Positions 11,593 to 24,743 of a stretch of DNA of 64,000 nucleotides are shown piece by piece. Position numbers and translations under genes: made by a program. The stretch is from the NCBI RefSeq assembly GCF_029852145.1, contig NC_079972.1, positions 5,839,795-5,903,794 of the forward strand. The letters run 5' to 3'. Source of the DNA: Microplitis mediator. Its lineage: Eukaryota > Arthropoda > Insecta > Hymenoptera > Braconidae. Under the pieces are notes generated by a model, which was not told where the DNA came from, searched no databases, and saw only the letters and a list, made by a program, of their open reading frames with translations. Positions within the stretch are counted from its first letter, which is position 1. The number at the start of each line of letters is the position of its first letter.

Positions 11593-12515
11593 AATTACGG
11601 CTTTACTCCATACGAAATTTAGAATCTAATAAAACTGTCAATTAATCAGATCAGTAATAAAAAATAAAACAACTAATCGTTTAAACAAAAAAATACATAT
11701 AATTATACGAGACTATATAAATAAAATAGAATTTTTCTCAAATTATGACAGCAAACTTGAAATATTTGCTATAACATCATCATAAAGAAAAATTCACCGT
11801 CATTATTCTCATCATCAGTTAAACGGTCTAAAGTAGAATATACTTGCATCAACTTTACTGATAAGCCCACGCGGAGAAAATTTTTTGATAAAATTTACCC
11901 TACAATTCAGAGTAAACTTGGGCCAAAAACAAAACAAATAGGGTAGAGGTATCGTTTTCGGCCACTTTCAGGGCAGTTTCAGGCACTTGAAAAATTTAAG
12001 TAAAATAATTTGTAAAAGACCCGGTAACATAATAAGTTTTAAAGATACTACTATCCGACTAGTAAAATCCAAATTTTATTTGACACTTTTTCATTAATTA
12101 AAATAAAGAATTAAATGCCCAAAAATGGAGCAGTGGCCACAAATGGTACCTCTACTCTATACGGAAAGAATAAAAACTAATTTTTTTGGTTTTATTTTTT
12201 ACTCATTTTGATCTAAAAATTACTTGAAATTGATTTTTTTTACCCCATAATTGAACACTATCTAGAAATGGAAGAGTAATTATTCGTACTGGCCCAGTTT
12301 TACTCACAACTAATGAGTAAAATTTATCAGATAATGCAGAAAGTATGATCGGGACGAAACCGTACTTATAAATTTAACACCTGTAGACGTCCGAATCTTT
12401 CTTAATAATGTATGGGATTACAGTAAGCATTATAATGATATCCATATGTAATCACTCATACGAAGTTTAGAATCTAATAAAACCGTCAATTAATTAGATC
12501 AGTAAAGCCGTAATT
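11593..12515. repeat. Composite element with inverted ends and a 58-base direct repeat
   Basis: The outer ends are AATTACGGCTTTACT and AGTAAAGCCGTAATT, a perfect 15-base inverted repeat. Next to each end lies a direct repeat of about 58 bases (around 11605-11662 and 12450-12507) containing TTTAGAATCTAATAAAAC and GTCAATTAAT, with a few mismatches. Another element (11939-12161) is nested inside. No protein is coded. Confidence 0.55.
11939..12161. repeat. Nested MITE-like element
   Basis: About 220 bases. The left end AGGGTAGAGGTATCG...GGCCACT is mirrored by the right end AGTGGCCAC...GGTACCTCTACTCTA, giving terminal inverted repeats of about 27 bases with a few mismatches. Non-coding. Confidence 0.7.
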
Positions 12516-12526
12516 CCTTTAATAAC

Positions 12527-13243
12527 ACGGAAGAAAAATTGTAGTTGCTACAACAGCAGCTTTAGTTGAGGTTACTACAAGTTGGAGTAAAGAAATGCCA
12601 ACTCCAATTTGGAATAATCTCAAACACACGTGTAGTAACGTCAGTACTATTTATGTAGTATCCTTTACTACATATTGGAGTACTCGCTACTACAAAGTTT
12701 TACTACCCCGAGTCAAAAAACAAATTTGGATTTAAGTCTCAAAGTTCTCAATGAGGTTTTTGAGGATCAATTAAGAATTTGAAGATTGACAACAGTATAG
12801 AAAGTTATCCTAGTTTAGTTCTCAAAGTAGTAGTTACGACCAATTTTATCACTTTGAAGACTAAACTAGACTAACATAATCTGGATTAGAGCCTCAAAAT
12901 ATTCAAAACATACAGGAATAATTTTATCCACATTTGAACCTCAAAAGTCTCATTCGACGTATTCTCTCCCCTCCTTTTTCTATCTAAAATTTTTCAAAGT
13001 CCGAAGTATAACTTTTCATTCGTTGATGATTTTGAGGTCTTAGTTATAATTTAAAATCGACAAATTATTCGCATTTAGACCTCATAGTTCTCATTGAGGA
13101 TTTTTAGTACTACTAAAGTAGAGTTACTTTCTGGGCGGCAAATAAAACATCAAAGGAATTGAGACTTTTGTGGACTAAACTAGAATTTGTTTTTTGACTC
13201 TGATACAATATTGTGGTTAGAAGATCCACATTTTTTTTTCCGT
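12527..13243. repeat. Possible larger inverted-repeat element around 12710-13200
   Basis: CACGGAAGAAAAATT at the left and a TTTTTTTTTCCGTG-type end at the right form weak terminal inverted repeats enclosing the clearer element at 12710-13200. The left part is rich in CTACTACAA / GTAGTA words. It may be a host element that took an insertion. Confidence 0.35.
12710..13200. repeat. MITE-like element with GAGTCAAAAAACAAATT ends
   Basis: 491 bases with a perfect 17-base terminal inverted repeat (GAGTCAAAAAACAAATT / AATTTGTTTTTTGACTC). The interior has repeated CTCAAA / TTTGAG words in both orientations and no coding frame. Confidence 0.75.
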
Positions 13244-13287
13244 GAAAAAATAAAATAACTCTGATCGTTTAAATAAATTCTACAAAA

Positions 13288-13318
<31 letters not shown>

Positions 13319-14456
13319 ATAATGTAAGAATAATCTTGGACATTGCGGCTTGATTCTTGATGTACATCAATCCACATCACTACTCGTACACAATCCACCT
13401 GAAGACAATGAACACTTTTTCTCACAGATGTGTGTATGATATGTCTTATATGTATATTGTTCGTAGCCTTGCGCTATTTCTCGCGTATCCCTCCATCGTT
13501 TTCACCCTCACGATATTCATCCTGACCGACGTTGTGCATTGTCTTTTAAAGTCCTTGATGAAATCGTACCTCAGTGTGATATTTAACGACAGCCTTGGGG
13601 GCCTTGATGTTGGACTCCTACATTTTAAAGGGAATAGATGACATCTGTTTTCTCTTTTCCTTCTACATTTATTTACTGACACATATATTCACATATTTCT
13701 ACATTATCATTTTATTTCATATCGTATGTAAAATATAACATAAAAATAACATTTTTTTCTCTTCTACTCTATATTTTAATATTCGTATGAAAATTTAAAC
13801 CAATTGGAATTTGATTATTTTCATTCCCTTATTCGTTGGTTTTTTTTTTATCCTATCAAATATCGATTTCGTTCTTGAATTTCACTCACTGACGGTACCG
13901 TGTAACTTTTAGCTGTCGACATCGTGCATCGATATATATAAATAACGTACATTGAATAACCGACGGAATTTAATAATTGAAAAAAAAAAAAAAAGTTGAA
14001 ACATGATGAAAAAAATTATCGGAAAATTTCAACAGATTTTATTGTTATCATTTTTTATTTTTCAGTATTTTTACCATTACTATAATCATTGTTTTTTTAT
14101 TTGAATTATTGTATACGTACAATATTATCCATCAATATATGTTCTAGTACTCATAACTTTTTTCGATAACTCTTTTGTCCTGAAGAATAAGACAAGAAAA
14201 TAAAAAGATAAAATAAAATATAAGTTTGTTATATATTGTCACGATACTTTTTATAAGAAATATTTATTTATTTACCTTATTTTTATTCTTTATCTACTTG
14301 TAAAAATATTGTTGTAATCCATCTACATATATATTGCTAGTTTAGTTTCTTCAAAGACGTCACGGTGAAATAAACGTGTACTGTACAAAAGTAATATAAT
14401 TTTAAAATTACATTCCATTACTTTTATTTTTTCTTTTTTCTTCTTTTATTACCAAT

Positions 14457-14458
<2 letters not shown>

Positions 14459-14544
<86 letters not shown>
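14459..14544. repeat. (AT)43 microsatellite
   Basis: An uninterrupted AT dinucleotide run of 86 bases, the longest in the window. Confidence 0.97.
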
Positions 14545-14547
<3 letters not shown>

Positions 14548-16206
14548 ATATAGAAATGCATAAAATACATTTGGTTATAAATTATTATTACTATATAGCG
14601 ATCACAGGAAATAAAATGCATTGAAAGAAAAAATTAAATGAAAGAGAGATGTTGTAATGCTTTTGCTAAATGGAACACACAAGTCAGAAGTCAAAGTAAA
14701 GAGTTGAGTACTGAGGAGAGTGCTGTACGTATTATAATAGTTGTTATAGTATTCAAAGTAAAACATATATATATACACTGAAATATTAAACAAAACTGGT
14801 ACAGTAGAGGAAAATAATAAAAACGGGTGGTAATGAGAATTTTGCTGCCACGAAAAAAGAATCTAAAGAGGGATAAATAAAAGCTACAACTGACTTTCAT
14901 GCATTCGAAATTGAGGGACAAAAAAATATATATAAATATATGTTTATAAAAAATAAAATCCAACAACTTTATAGTTAGTTCATGGATACGAGAATAAATA
15001 ATGTATGTGGTAAAGAATAAATTACCATATTTGGATTGAAATTCAAACTTATATATATATATATAAATTTTTTTTTTATCATAAAAGTAGTAAAATTTTA
15101 CTGGATATTCCCTAAAGTATTTATCCGTAGGATATATTTTTAAATACGTATGTATGTCTTAATTATTGTCGATAATAATCTCGCATTATTATTGAAATTT
15201 AAAGATAGATATCTGAATTATAATTTGAATATTAAAAAGTCATTTCCATAATTAAAAAAGTATAAAAAAATAAGTGTATGTATATTTGAGTAGATAAAAT
15301 ACCGCTGGGAGAAGTTATGTATCAAACAAATGTTAAAACTCATTCGTCATTTATGCTGATAAAGCTTCACAAGTGTTTTGGGAAGCTCATTAACATCTAC
15401 AATCATGTAATCACAGGGGAATGTAAAATAGTTGGTTCGTAGTCGTCCAGGGTTAATCGCATGTTGGTTACATTGGGGTAGTTAGAGGAGAGGAGAGACC
15501 AAAAAGTTTTAAAAAAGAAATTAAAAAAAAAAAAAAAAACGAGATTTAGTTTGAGGTTTTGAATGGGTAAGGTTTAAATTTAATGTGGATAGGAAAGTTG
15601 TAGGGCGATAAGTTTTAAGACTCGAACCAAATTTCGTAAGTTTTGTTCACAAACTTTAACTGTTACTGTCACATTTTGTGGTCTTGGCTAGAACTCATCG
15701 CTTTTAAAGTGCTGGAGTAATCTTCTAATATAAGTGGAACTATGTAGTTATATTCTAAATAAGATTTTTTTTTTTTTTTTTCAAATCTTGTAAATTGATA
15801 TATTTTATTTCTAATTAAAAAAAAAATTAAAAATGTTTTTGTGGCTAGCAGAGCAAATTGTCATTCCAGGTGTTTGGGGTAATAAAATACATAGTCGCTC
15901 TTCAACGCGATCTGACCCTTGCGTGCGGCACGCGACATAGTCGAAAGTCACAGTGACCGCCCCTCTTATTCCTCTTGTAATATATGTATGAGTGTCTCTC
16001 TTAATGCTTATATTAATCTGTGTATTTGCAATGGATGTCTGTAGAAAGTACAAATGTACAATGTTATGCTTTTGTTAACGTTATATTTATATGTATATAT
16101 GAGAAAAGAGTCTTTGATTTTATTGGGACGTATATAATTCGCACGTGCCCTAGACGCACTTTCATTTTATATTACTACCCTTCTGTTGCAAGCTCAGCGT
16201 GCAACC

Positions 16207-16223
16207 GGGTCACCCTCTGACCA
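16207..16223. promoter_or_regulatory. Palindromic GGGTCA/TGACCA pair
   Basis: GGGTCA and TGACCA half-sites face each other with a five-base spacer in a GC-richer patch. The half-sites look like nuclear-receptor sites, but spacing of five is not the classic ecdysone arrangement. Weak evidence. Confidence 0.2.
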
Positions 16224-18038
16224 TGCCAATTTATTTTTTCCAAATGCCAACAGTTCCACTTTAAAACTAAATATATTTTTATTTACAAAAAAAAAAAAAA
16301 AAAATACAAAAAAATGCTCGGTATTTTATTTTTAGAGAGCTTGTTTGTTTTTTGTTGTCAAAGAAAATTTTTATCTAATTTTAGATAGAAACAACAAATG
16401 TATACTTCAAACCCTCATGTTGTAACAAAGATACTAATTAAAAAAAAAAAAAAAAACAAGTAATTAAACACTTCAAATATTCTCAGTAAATTATTAAAAA
16501 TTTCTGCTTTATCAACTGCCAGGTTAAAAATTACTTTAGATCAATTTTAATTACTTTGATTGACATGTGGTGTCGCTCATGACAGAAGGAAAGACAAAGA
16601 TATTAACTAATCAAACTGTCAAATCTTAAATTAATTTATTAATTACAATTAAATGACAAGGATTTAAATGATAATATTTGACAGAACTGTACTTTAGAAT
16701 AGTATTAAATTGAAGCAAAAATAATTAAGTCAATTAATTGCGTATTTCAGATATAATTGTGTTTTCACACACCAGCGTACACAAATTAACTCACCCCGAA
16801 ATTCAACATCTAGTTGATTAATTTTTTTTGCCAATACTAAAATAAATCGAGATAAAAATTCACTAATCGTACTTTCTATAAATTTTTCAATGCAATATTG
16901 TGCTTTTAATTCCATTTTAATAGACTATGAATTGTGAATTCGATTTAAAGTATCGGTGAAAAATTTTTGAGATAATATTCAGTACATTTATCACACTTCG
17001 CATATGAAGTATGCAACGCAGTTATAAAAATTACATTTCTACGGGAATTATCGCAGTTTTTAAATTTTAAATACATTATTAAACTTTTATGCATACATCT
17101 AATTAATTAACATTTAATAGCTTTTTTCTTTTATAAAATTATAGAAGAGTAAATATGAATCAATATTTAAATGTTACATTATTATGAATTTTAAATTTTG
17201 ATGAAAATTTATTTATATGGTAATATTTAGCCACTAATAGGCTTTTAATTTAATATTCAAATGATGTGTTAGGATTAACAAGCAAATAAAAAAAAAACTC
17301 CATTTAAATTAAATTCATATTGTCGTATGCATTTAATGTTTCATTAAATGTAATTTAACTGAGGAATATAAAATATTCAGATTTTTATTACCTAAATCAC
17401 TTTTAATGAATAATTTCTCCGTGAAAAATAATTAAAATTGTAAATATCTCGCCAACGCGCACACTCACACTCAAGTTGCCTACTCTCATTCTTTTTTTTT
17501 CCTTCCTCTTTTTTTTTTTTTTTTTTTTTTTTAATTTTTTTTACTCTTTCATTGAGCACTAACTATAGGATTAAGTGCCCTCATGAAGACTCTACACACG
17601 CTCAGGCTCTCGCTCACCCTCGTGTGACGTCGCAGTGTGCTGCGAGGTGGAAGGAAAAAAAAAGGACGGATATCCGTTAAGTTTTCGCTTCTGTAAGGGT
17701 TGAATGTTAAAGGGCAAAAATTTAAGGGTTAATGCATTTTATCTCTAACAGGTGGATATTATAAATAATTATATATTTTTTGTCAACAATTTATCTCAAA
17801 TATAAAATAAAAATTAAAAATTAATTACTAAAGTACGTAGGGGAAAAAAAAACATCTTACATACTAAATAGATTATTATTATTTTTCTTTATTTTTCATT
17901 TCAATTTTAATTTTATTACTATCAAATTTTTATTTTTATTGCTGTATTTCGATAAAAATTAAATGACCGTATTGTGATCACGCTGAATAGGATTTTTATT
18001 GCTAACACAACGCTGTGTACTAAAAGTACACAACACAT

Positions 18039-18042
<4 letters not shown>

Positions 18043-18078
<36 letters not shown>
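18043..18078. repeat. (TA)n microsatellite
   Basis: About 18 TA units. Confidence 0.9.
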
Positions 18079-18082
<4 letters not shown>

Positions 18083-18600
18083 GTATATGTAGATGAGTTT
18101 GTACGTGAACAGAAAATGGTAATTGGCAATTATCAAGCGTTACTGAAATTACGGCAATTTCATTTTCCGAGTATTCTAACTGTTTTGATATCAACGTTAA
18201 ACTTTCTGAAGTAGTATACTAAAAAAAAAAAACCGTTTTGTCGAGTTCACTAAATGGAGTGAAAAAAATGTCCATTTTTTTTTTTATTTTCTTAAATATT
18301 CAAATGTAATATTTTTATATTCGTCAAAATAAATTTCATGTGGATATTTTAAATAACAAAAATTATTCATGAGTAAATGGATGTAACATAAAAATACAAA
18401 AGCTCTAAAACAAAAAAATAAAAAAAAATGGATATAAATACTAGTGTCTTTTATTCAGTACGATTTCTGTTTTCGAAACTAAAACTAAAGCTAAAAACTA
18501 CAAGACTAGTAAAGCTTTAGTTTCTGTTTTATATTTTACTATTCGTAGATCGTAGAAGCGTTGAAGAAGGGCGTGCCCCTATTTCTCCCCTTGTATTGTT

Positions 18601-18616
18601 GTGTACACACACACAC

Positions 18617-18690
<74 letters not shown>
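18601..18690. repeat. Palindromic (CA)n-(TA)n-(GT)n microsatellite
   Basis: A CA run, a long TA run broken once by a C, then about 15 GT units. The CA and GT blocks are reverse complements about a TA centre, so the tract is self-complementary as a whole. Confidence 0.9.
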
Positions 18691-18691
<1 letters not shown>

Positions 18692-19919
18692 GGATATGTG
18701 CGCAGCATTCGCATTTCCCACATTGTTTTGTAATGACCGAGAAACCTAAACAGTAAAATTACGTAAAGTTCAAATTTATAAATGTCAAATTTATCTTTTT
18801 CATTTTCTTTATCCCTAAATCGTTTATCATTTAAATATCCTTGCATTTATTCACATAGCTTGCATCAGCATATATCAGATATAAATAGATATTTATATCC
18901 ATATATAAATACTTGAATAAATAAATAGATCTGTAGACATCTATTGATGGTAAAAGAAAATAATAATAAATGGTTTTTGAAAACAAAAATGATTAAATAA
19001 ATATTAATCAATAGCTACTTGTAAATAAATAAACAAACGTTATTTAATGAAATATTCAAATAAATATGAAACCCTATGCTTCGTTTTCTCCCAATTCAAC
19101 ATGAAAAAATAAAATGAAATAAACTAAAACTTTAGCAATGCAAATGTGACGTTCAATTATTGGAGAAAACGCCTCTTGTATTTTACTTTCCTCAACTCCA
19201 TTTGGTGGTACGTTCTTCGTATATGCCCCTGAGGCGTAAAAAAATATAAAATAACGGAAAAGTAGAAAAAAAAAAATTAGCATTAAAATATAAATATAAA
19301 AACTCAAGAAATAAAAGAAAATGATAAGCAAAAAAAAATATATGTTACAAACGCGCCCTTAAGATATACATATATACACGTTGCCAAGTAGCCCGTTTAT
19401 TTTTTCTGCGGGAAAAGTGAATGGCAATTATTTTTCATAAAAGTTAGTATATATAAGAAAGAAAAAAATAAGTCTCGCAAACCTCAAAGTATACTCTCGT
19501 CCGGTAAAAAAAAGTTTTTCCTTAGAGCTGCTCTCGAACCCAAAAGTTTTTCCACATTTTTATTATTATTATTTTTTATTTTTTTTTTTATACAGTTATA
19601 GTTGTGTATAGTTGAGAAAAAAAAAATCTACTCTTAAGTCTCGAGCAAGACATCAGGTTTCACACGCAATACAAAATCCCCTCATAACTATACTACCCCA
19701 TATCGCTATTCTCTTTTACCCTCTGTTCTGAATCAGAAGCCGTGAATACACCAGTACCATACCTAAATACTAATATATATATATATATATATTGTGTTAA
19801 ATAGTGAGTATGTAGTCTAGTCTTGTTGCATCATATCTCCATACATCGCTTGCATTTGCGTTGCCTCAAAGGATTTTACTTTGCGTACGTGCTATAAGCG
19901 GTATTCCCTGTATAACGTC

Positions 19920-19965
19920 GTCTCTATGTCTACATCTACATCTATGTCTACGTCTACGTCGCCGT
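19920..19965. repeat. Degenerate hexamer tandem repeat (TCTACR)n
   Basis: Six or more TCTACG / TCTACA / TCTATG units in tandem, in a GC-richer patch. Confidence 0.7.
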
Positions 19966-20635
19966 CTGTGATAGTCGTTGTCGTAGACATCGTACAGTAG
20001 TAGGTGTGTTGAATTATACAAGCGATAAATACACAACGCCGGAAGGGAACACTCCGACGTTCGTGCATCTACATATGATTTCCGATCACGTATGCTAGAA
20101 AATTTGTTGATACGGTTGAGTTAACCCTTATCTAAAGATAAAGAGAAAGAGCAATAGAGATGCAATGAAATGTATATATGTAAGGATGAGAGAAGACTAA
20201 TTAGCACAAACCTCGTGTCTACGTCCGCAAGTTAATGAGGGATGAAAAGAGAAAGATGGCGGACCAGGTGAACCGTATATTATTTCAATGTAAATTGCGA
20301 CTGCAAGCATGAACCCAACATAGCTTGACACATAGTTCTATATATACTTTTTCATTTAATATTTATATCTATGTATAATATAAATGTTTTTGCGCTGTAG
20401 CTCACTTCATCTTTGTTATTCCAATAATTAATTAGACTAATTTTCAATACTTGTTTTTTCGCATTGTGTCGATAACTTTCTGATGCCAATTAGTTTGTTG
20501 AACATTTTTACACTAGTTATTTTAGTTATTAATCTAAAAAAAAAAAAAAAAATAAAATAAAATAAGTTTATGATTGCAAATTGCAGTTTTTTTTTATAGT
20601 ACAGTAATAGATAATTCATTTTTCTTTCAATTTAA

Positions 20636-20790
20636 TGCTCTCTTAAATTTGGAATAGTGAAAATTGTTACTATTCACTGTTTACTAGTGAAAACTATGTC
20701 ACAAATTCAAATAGTGGTATACTTTTCACTGGCAATAAGTGATTATTCACTGCCAAATAGTGATTTTCACTAATTGGTTTTTGAGAGTGA
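20636..20790. repeat. MITE-like element
   Basis: About 155 bases. The left end GCTCTCTTAAATTTGG-AATAGTGAAAAT is mirrored by the right ATTTTCACTAATTGG-TTTTTGAGAGTG, with inner ACTATTCACT / AGTGAATA words repeated. Non-coding. Confidence 0.65.
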
Positions 20791-21018
20791 ATTTAGATAA
20801 AAATGTAAGTAGTTATAAAATTACTGGATGAGGCAGTAATATAAACACAAAAGCAAATGAATGAAATTTATGTATAAAACGGCTTAACTAATACTTGTAT
20901 AGGGTGAAAAAAATAAATAAAATAAAAAGAGCAAAAAGATGAGAGCTTTTGCTCTTGAGCTCGTTAAGAAAATGCGAAGAGAGGATCGAGTCATCTTTTT
21001 CACTGAGAAAACATAGAG

Positions 21019-21019
<1 letters not shown>

Positions 21020-21057
<38 letters not shown>
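21020..21057. repeat. (AT)n microsatellite
   Basis: About 19 AT units. Confidence 0.9.
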
Positions 21058-21058
<1 letters not shown>

Positions 21059-21415
21059 CTAGTAAAAAATAAATGGGGAAAGAGAAAACTCGATTGGAAA
21101 AGGTAAAAAAAATGAAAAAAATGTTATATATATATATACGAGCGATTCCGTCTTACGCTCTGTTGAACCGTCTTTTTCATTATTTACTGTATGTTCTCGA
21201 GGATTGGTCATAATAGAAATTTTTCATTGAAAAATAATACGACGATTAAAGTCTGTAAAAGTAAATAGAAATAATAATAACAATAGATATAACTATAAAA
21301 GATAATTAAATAATTATAAAAATAAATCTAGTTAGTAACTATAACAATAGTGATAATAATAATAATACTAATGTAATGAAAAAGTAATAATTCAAACACT
21401 TTTTGATAATTACAG

Positions 21416-21512
21416 AAGTTCGAGTGGCCAAGGAGGTGGAGTTGGCGAAGGTCTACAGAGGGTTGAAACTCAAAGAAGAAATAAGTTTGGAAAAAAAAGT
21501 ACTGTGAGTTAC
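21416..21512 (+). CDS. Candidate 5' exon of the RLF-like gene
   Basis: A GC-richer block with a good acceptor (ATTACAG; a second AG three bases on) and two good tandem donors (GTGAGT after 21503, GTAAGA after 21512). The frame starting at 21417 begins Ser-Ser-Ser-Gly-Gln-Gly-Gly and stays open through both donors, ending in phase 0. That is the phase needed by the firm exon at 27142. The frame from 21416 is also open for 30 codons but reaches a stop before the second donor. No upstream exon in this window supplies the needed incoming phase, so it may instead be untranslated. Confidence 0.35.
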
Positions 21513-24500
21513 GTAAGAAAGATAGGATACTATTGGTTATAGGAAATACTTATTGGCAGCCTGGGGTCTCGGGGGAGAACATAGCTGGCGTTTGACATTT
21601 AAGCGTAGTTGCTGATGTCCGCCACGAGACCTGTCACTGTAGCTCCTGGACGGTGCTCGCGGCCACGAGACACACCGGGTTCGACAACTATAAACTTTAA
21701 AAACAATCACGCTGTATCGTCAACAGAGTCAAGGCTGCTGCCGCCATTGCTGGGGCCGTGCCACAGCTATTATTGGTTAATTACAACTATAATATCCCCA
21801 ACATTATTTAAATTATTTAATAATAATAATTATCACGAAGTACAGTCGCTGACACACTTGAATTGCATACGATACGACTCTGAATGTCTTCGCACATCCA
21901 AAAGTCGTGCGTGGTAAGAATTATTATTTTTATTATCATTATTATTTTATTGTTTGTTTAATCCTTTTAATATTTTTTTACTTTATTTTTACTCTTAGGT
22001 AAAAAAAATAATTGGCAAAGTGAGGAGAGATTTTAGATTTTTTTTTGCTTTCAGAAAAAAAAAATAGACGAAAAGAGAATGAGAAGTAGAGAGGAAAAAA
22101 AAAAGCGAGAAAAAAAGTAAACAGGAAAATAGAGAAAAGGACGTTGAGAATTGTCGAATTTACCGAGTTGGCAAACGTCGTAGTTTCCAAACGTAAACGG
22201 GTGGGCTCTCGACAAGCCCAAGACGAAAAGTCTTATGTTTAGTAAAGCTTTCAGAATGAGAAAAGTTACCGAAAAGTCCGGTTAGTCTTACTGCCAGACG
22301 ACTGAGACAACGGTTTTGATGATTTTGATGATTGTGATTATCACGATGATGATAATAATACAACTTATATATTTCTTTTCTCACTTTTGTTTCCTCTCAT
22401 ACTTAACTCACGCTCTTTTTATTCTATATTTTTATTATATTAAATCTTGCTATTTTTTATTATTTTTCTAATCCTAGTACTTGGATCTTAGCGTAAGGTC
22501 TGACAACTCGAGTGTGTGTCAAGCACAAAACAAAAGGGAAAAATAATAAATTTAGTTTTTTCCCTCAACTCAGTTAAATCCCTTCATTCATATTGACAGT
22601 TTTCAGTTGACGCAATATCCAACCTGAAGAACAAATTTACACATTTATTATTTTTATTTTTTATGAAGTTTTCTCTTGTTACTTCCTGCTGTAAAAAGAT
22701 GGTACACCACACATACAAAAGTACACATACATCACACGAGTACTCTAAAATCGTTGGTTATTTTCTTTTGTAAATTTTAAATTGCCCCGGGCTTTGAACA
22801 AGTCCAAACTGTCATTTTAACATTTATTATTTTATTTTTTGTCATTATTATTATCCTATTATTTTATACTTCTAGTCTCTGGTGAACTATTGATTTATTC
22901 TCGAGTAAATTTTAAAAAAATGATGAAGAAAATACGAAATGAAATGAAAAAATTAAAATAAAGAAAAGCGTACTGCCTGAGTTATACTTAAAAGGATATT
23001 TTAAATTACATTAAATCGAATCGAATACGCATCGATATATTGAGTGAATTGAAAAAAAAAAAAAAAAAATGAATGAGTTAAATAAAGTCTGTACTAGATA
23101 AAAGATAAATGGGTTAGGAAAAAAGTAAAAACCAAATAAATGTCACCTATTTATCATTAAAATAATGTCGACTTTTTTTTTAAATTTATTTATTTCAACT
23201 CATTCCTGTTACTGTTATTTTGTTGAATGTTGAAAAACTCTTGTCGCTTCAATCTTAAAAATTTAGTCTATGTTTTTTTATAGCGTAATCTCACTAAAGG
23301 ATCGGACAGCACATACAATGGATTATCATGGTAAAATAAGAAGGCAGCATTTACACCGCAAGAAAATAACTACGTACACAAAACAATCATCATTATAATG
23401 GTCCCATTTGTCGCGGTAGGCATTAATATATTTTTTGTTTTCTTCTGTTTGTTTTTATTAAAATTTTTTTTTTTATTTTTCTATAAATCCTTAATTTGTT
23501 ATATAAATTTCAAAATTATTATTTTACATAAAAATTATCATTACTACTACTGCAACAAGAGCGACACCAAAAGTAATACATAAAATAATTAGAATAATAA
23601 TTATATTATATATGAATATCTTACGGTTTATTTTTAATAAATTGATAATACATATAAATTTAAAAAAACTCATTGAAAATAATTACAAAGTCAACGAAGC
23701 TTAAATTTGTGAGCATCTGAAATTCGTATTTTCAAAGTTGTCAACTAAAGCATGAGTTGTATAACTTGGGTGAGCAGTCGTAAGCATTGAATACGACAAA
23801 CAGTAAACACTAGTTCCGGCAATTCTACTCTCATCTCAACAAATTTTCTTATCTCTTACTCTCTCAAGCTCCTCAATCCATGTTTTCCTTCACTTTCATA
23901 TAATGTAATACCTCTCAGTACACAAACACACACACAAAGATTTATATATATCTATATACATAAATACGTACTCAGCAAATTGTACAGAGTGTACATACTC
24001 CACACTGTCTTTACTGTTTAGCATTACTCTCTTGTTCACCCGCGACTCAATAATGTACCACTGGGTAATTCCTGAGATATATATTTGGTTGGTTGAAATA
24101 TACTGTTCTCTTAAATTATTATCGTTTAATATAAGACTACTGATGCCTTGTATCTTTCTTCTAATTGCTGTATTTTATATACATAAATATATGGACTAGT
24201 GTGTGTTTGTAACAACTGTAAGGCCACCTACGAATCTTGATTATGATGGTTTCGGTGTGTATCGATTATCGATTAGTAAAGTGTACTCGGTTATTCATGC
24301 TATTCCAATAATGGCTATCTCGACGCTTTGCAATGTGCAACGTCTATAAATTCCCTTCCTATCCCTTCTTTTAGTTTATACTTCGGTCAAGATTGCACCA
24401 ATAAATTATATTATTTCAACGTCCGATTCCTTTTTATTATTTTTATTATTATTTATTATTATTTCGTTGAATTTCTTTTGTATTTCTATCGCATTTTTTA

Positions 24501-24709
24501 TTTATTTACAAAGCTCATTGTTAATGCACTTTTTGTTGCTATTCACCGCTGATGATTTTCTTTTTTTTCAAATTTTTTTTCACAACAATATTTTATGTTG
24601 ATTGTTATTCAATTTGGTTTTGAGGAAAATGAAAAAACAAAAAATGCTTTCTGCGCTGTAGAAAAACTTGTGGTAATATCAATCATTTTTATTAATTTTT
24701 TGTACATAA

Positions 24710-24712
24710 ATA

Positions 24713-24735
<23 letters not shown>
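24710..24735. repeat. (TA)n microsatellite
   Basis: About 13 TA units. Confidence 0.85.

Positions 24736-24743
<8 letters not shown>

Larger units (their letters stand above)
3199..21415 (+). other. Very long intron or non-coding 5' region of the RLF-like gene
   Basis: About 18 kb of AT-rich DNA with no reading frame that looks coding. It holds microsatellites, several inverted-repeat elements (listed separately), a hairpin at 3819-3850, a G-rich island at 9690-10330 and GC-richer patches at 10600-10800, 15890-15980, 16130-16230 and 17580-17650 that could be enhancers or non-coding exons. If the start codon at 3153 is correct, this is intron. Large first introns are common in insect regulatory genes. 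Confidence 0.5.

Noticed and set aside
13357..13641. Frame of 94 codons with hydrophobic stretches
   Set aside because: Antisense frame also open over much of it; no signal peptide, family or splice support. Could be a conserved non-coding block.
14424..14621. Tyr/Ile repeat frame
   Set aside because: Pure product of the (AT)43 microsatellite.
16730..16915. Minus-strand frame of 61 codons
   Set aside because: No homology, signal peptide or splice sites; expected by chance at this length.
18529..18846. Thr-His / Tyr-Ile repeat frames on both strands
   Set aside because: Product of the CA/TA/GT microsatellite.
21609..21917. Frame of 102 codons in a GC-richer patch
   Set aside because: No recognisable domain and tail driven by A/T composition; a donor-like site at its end was not enough to call an exon.
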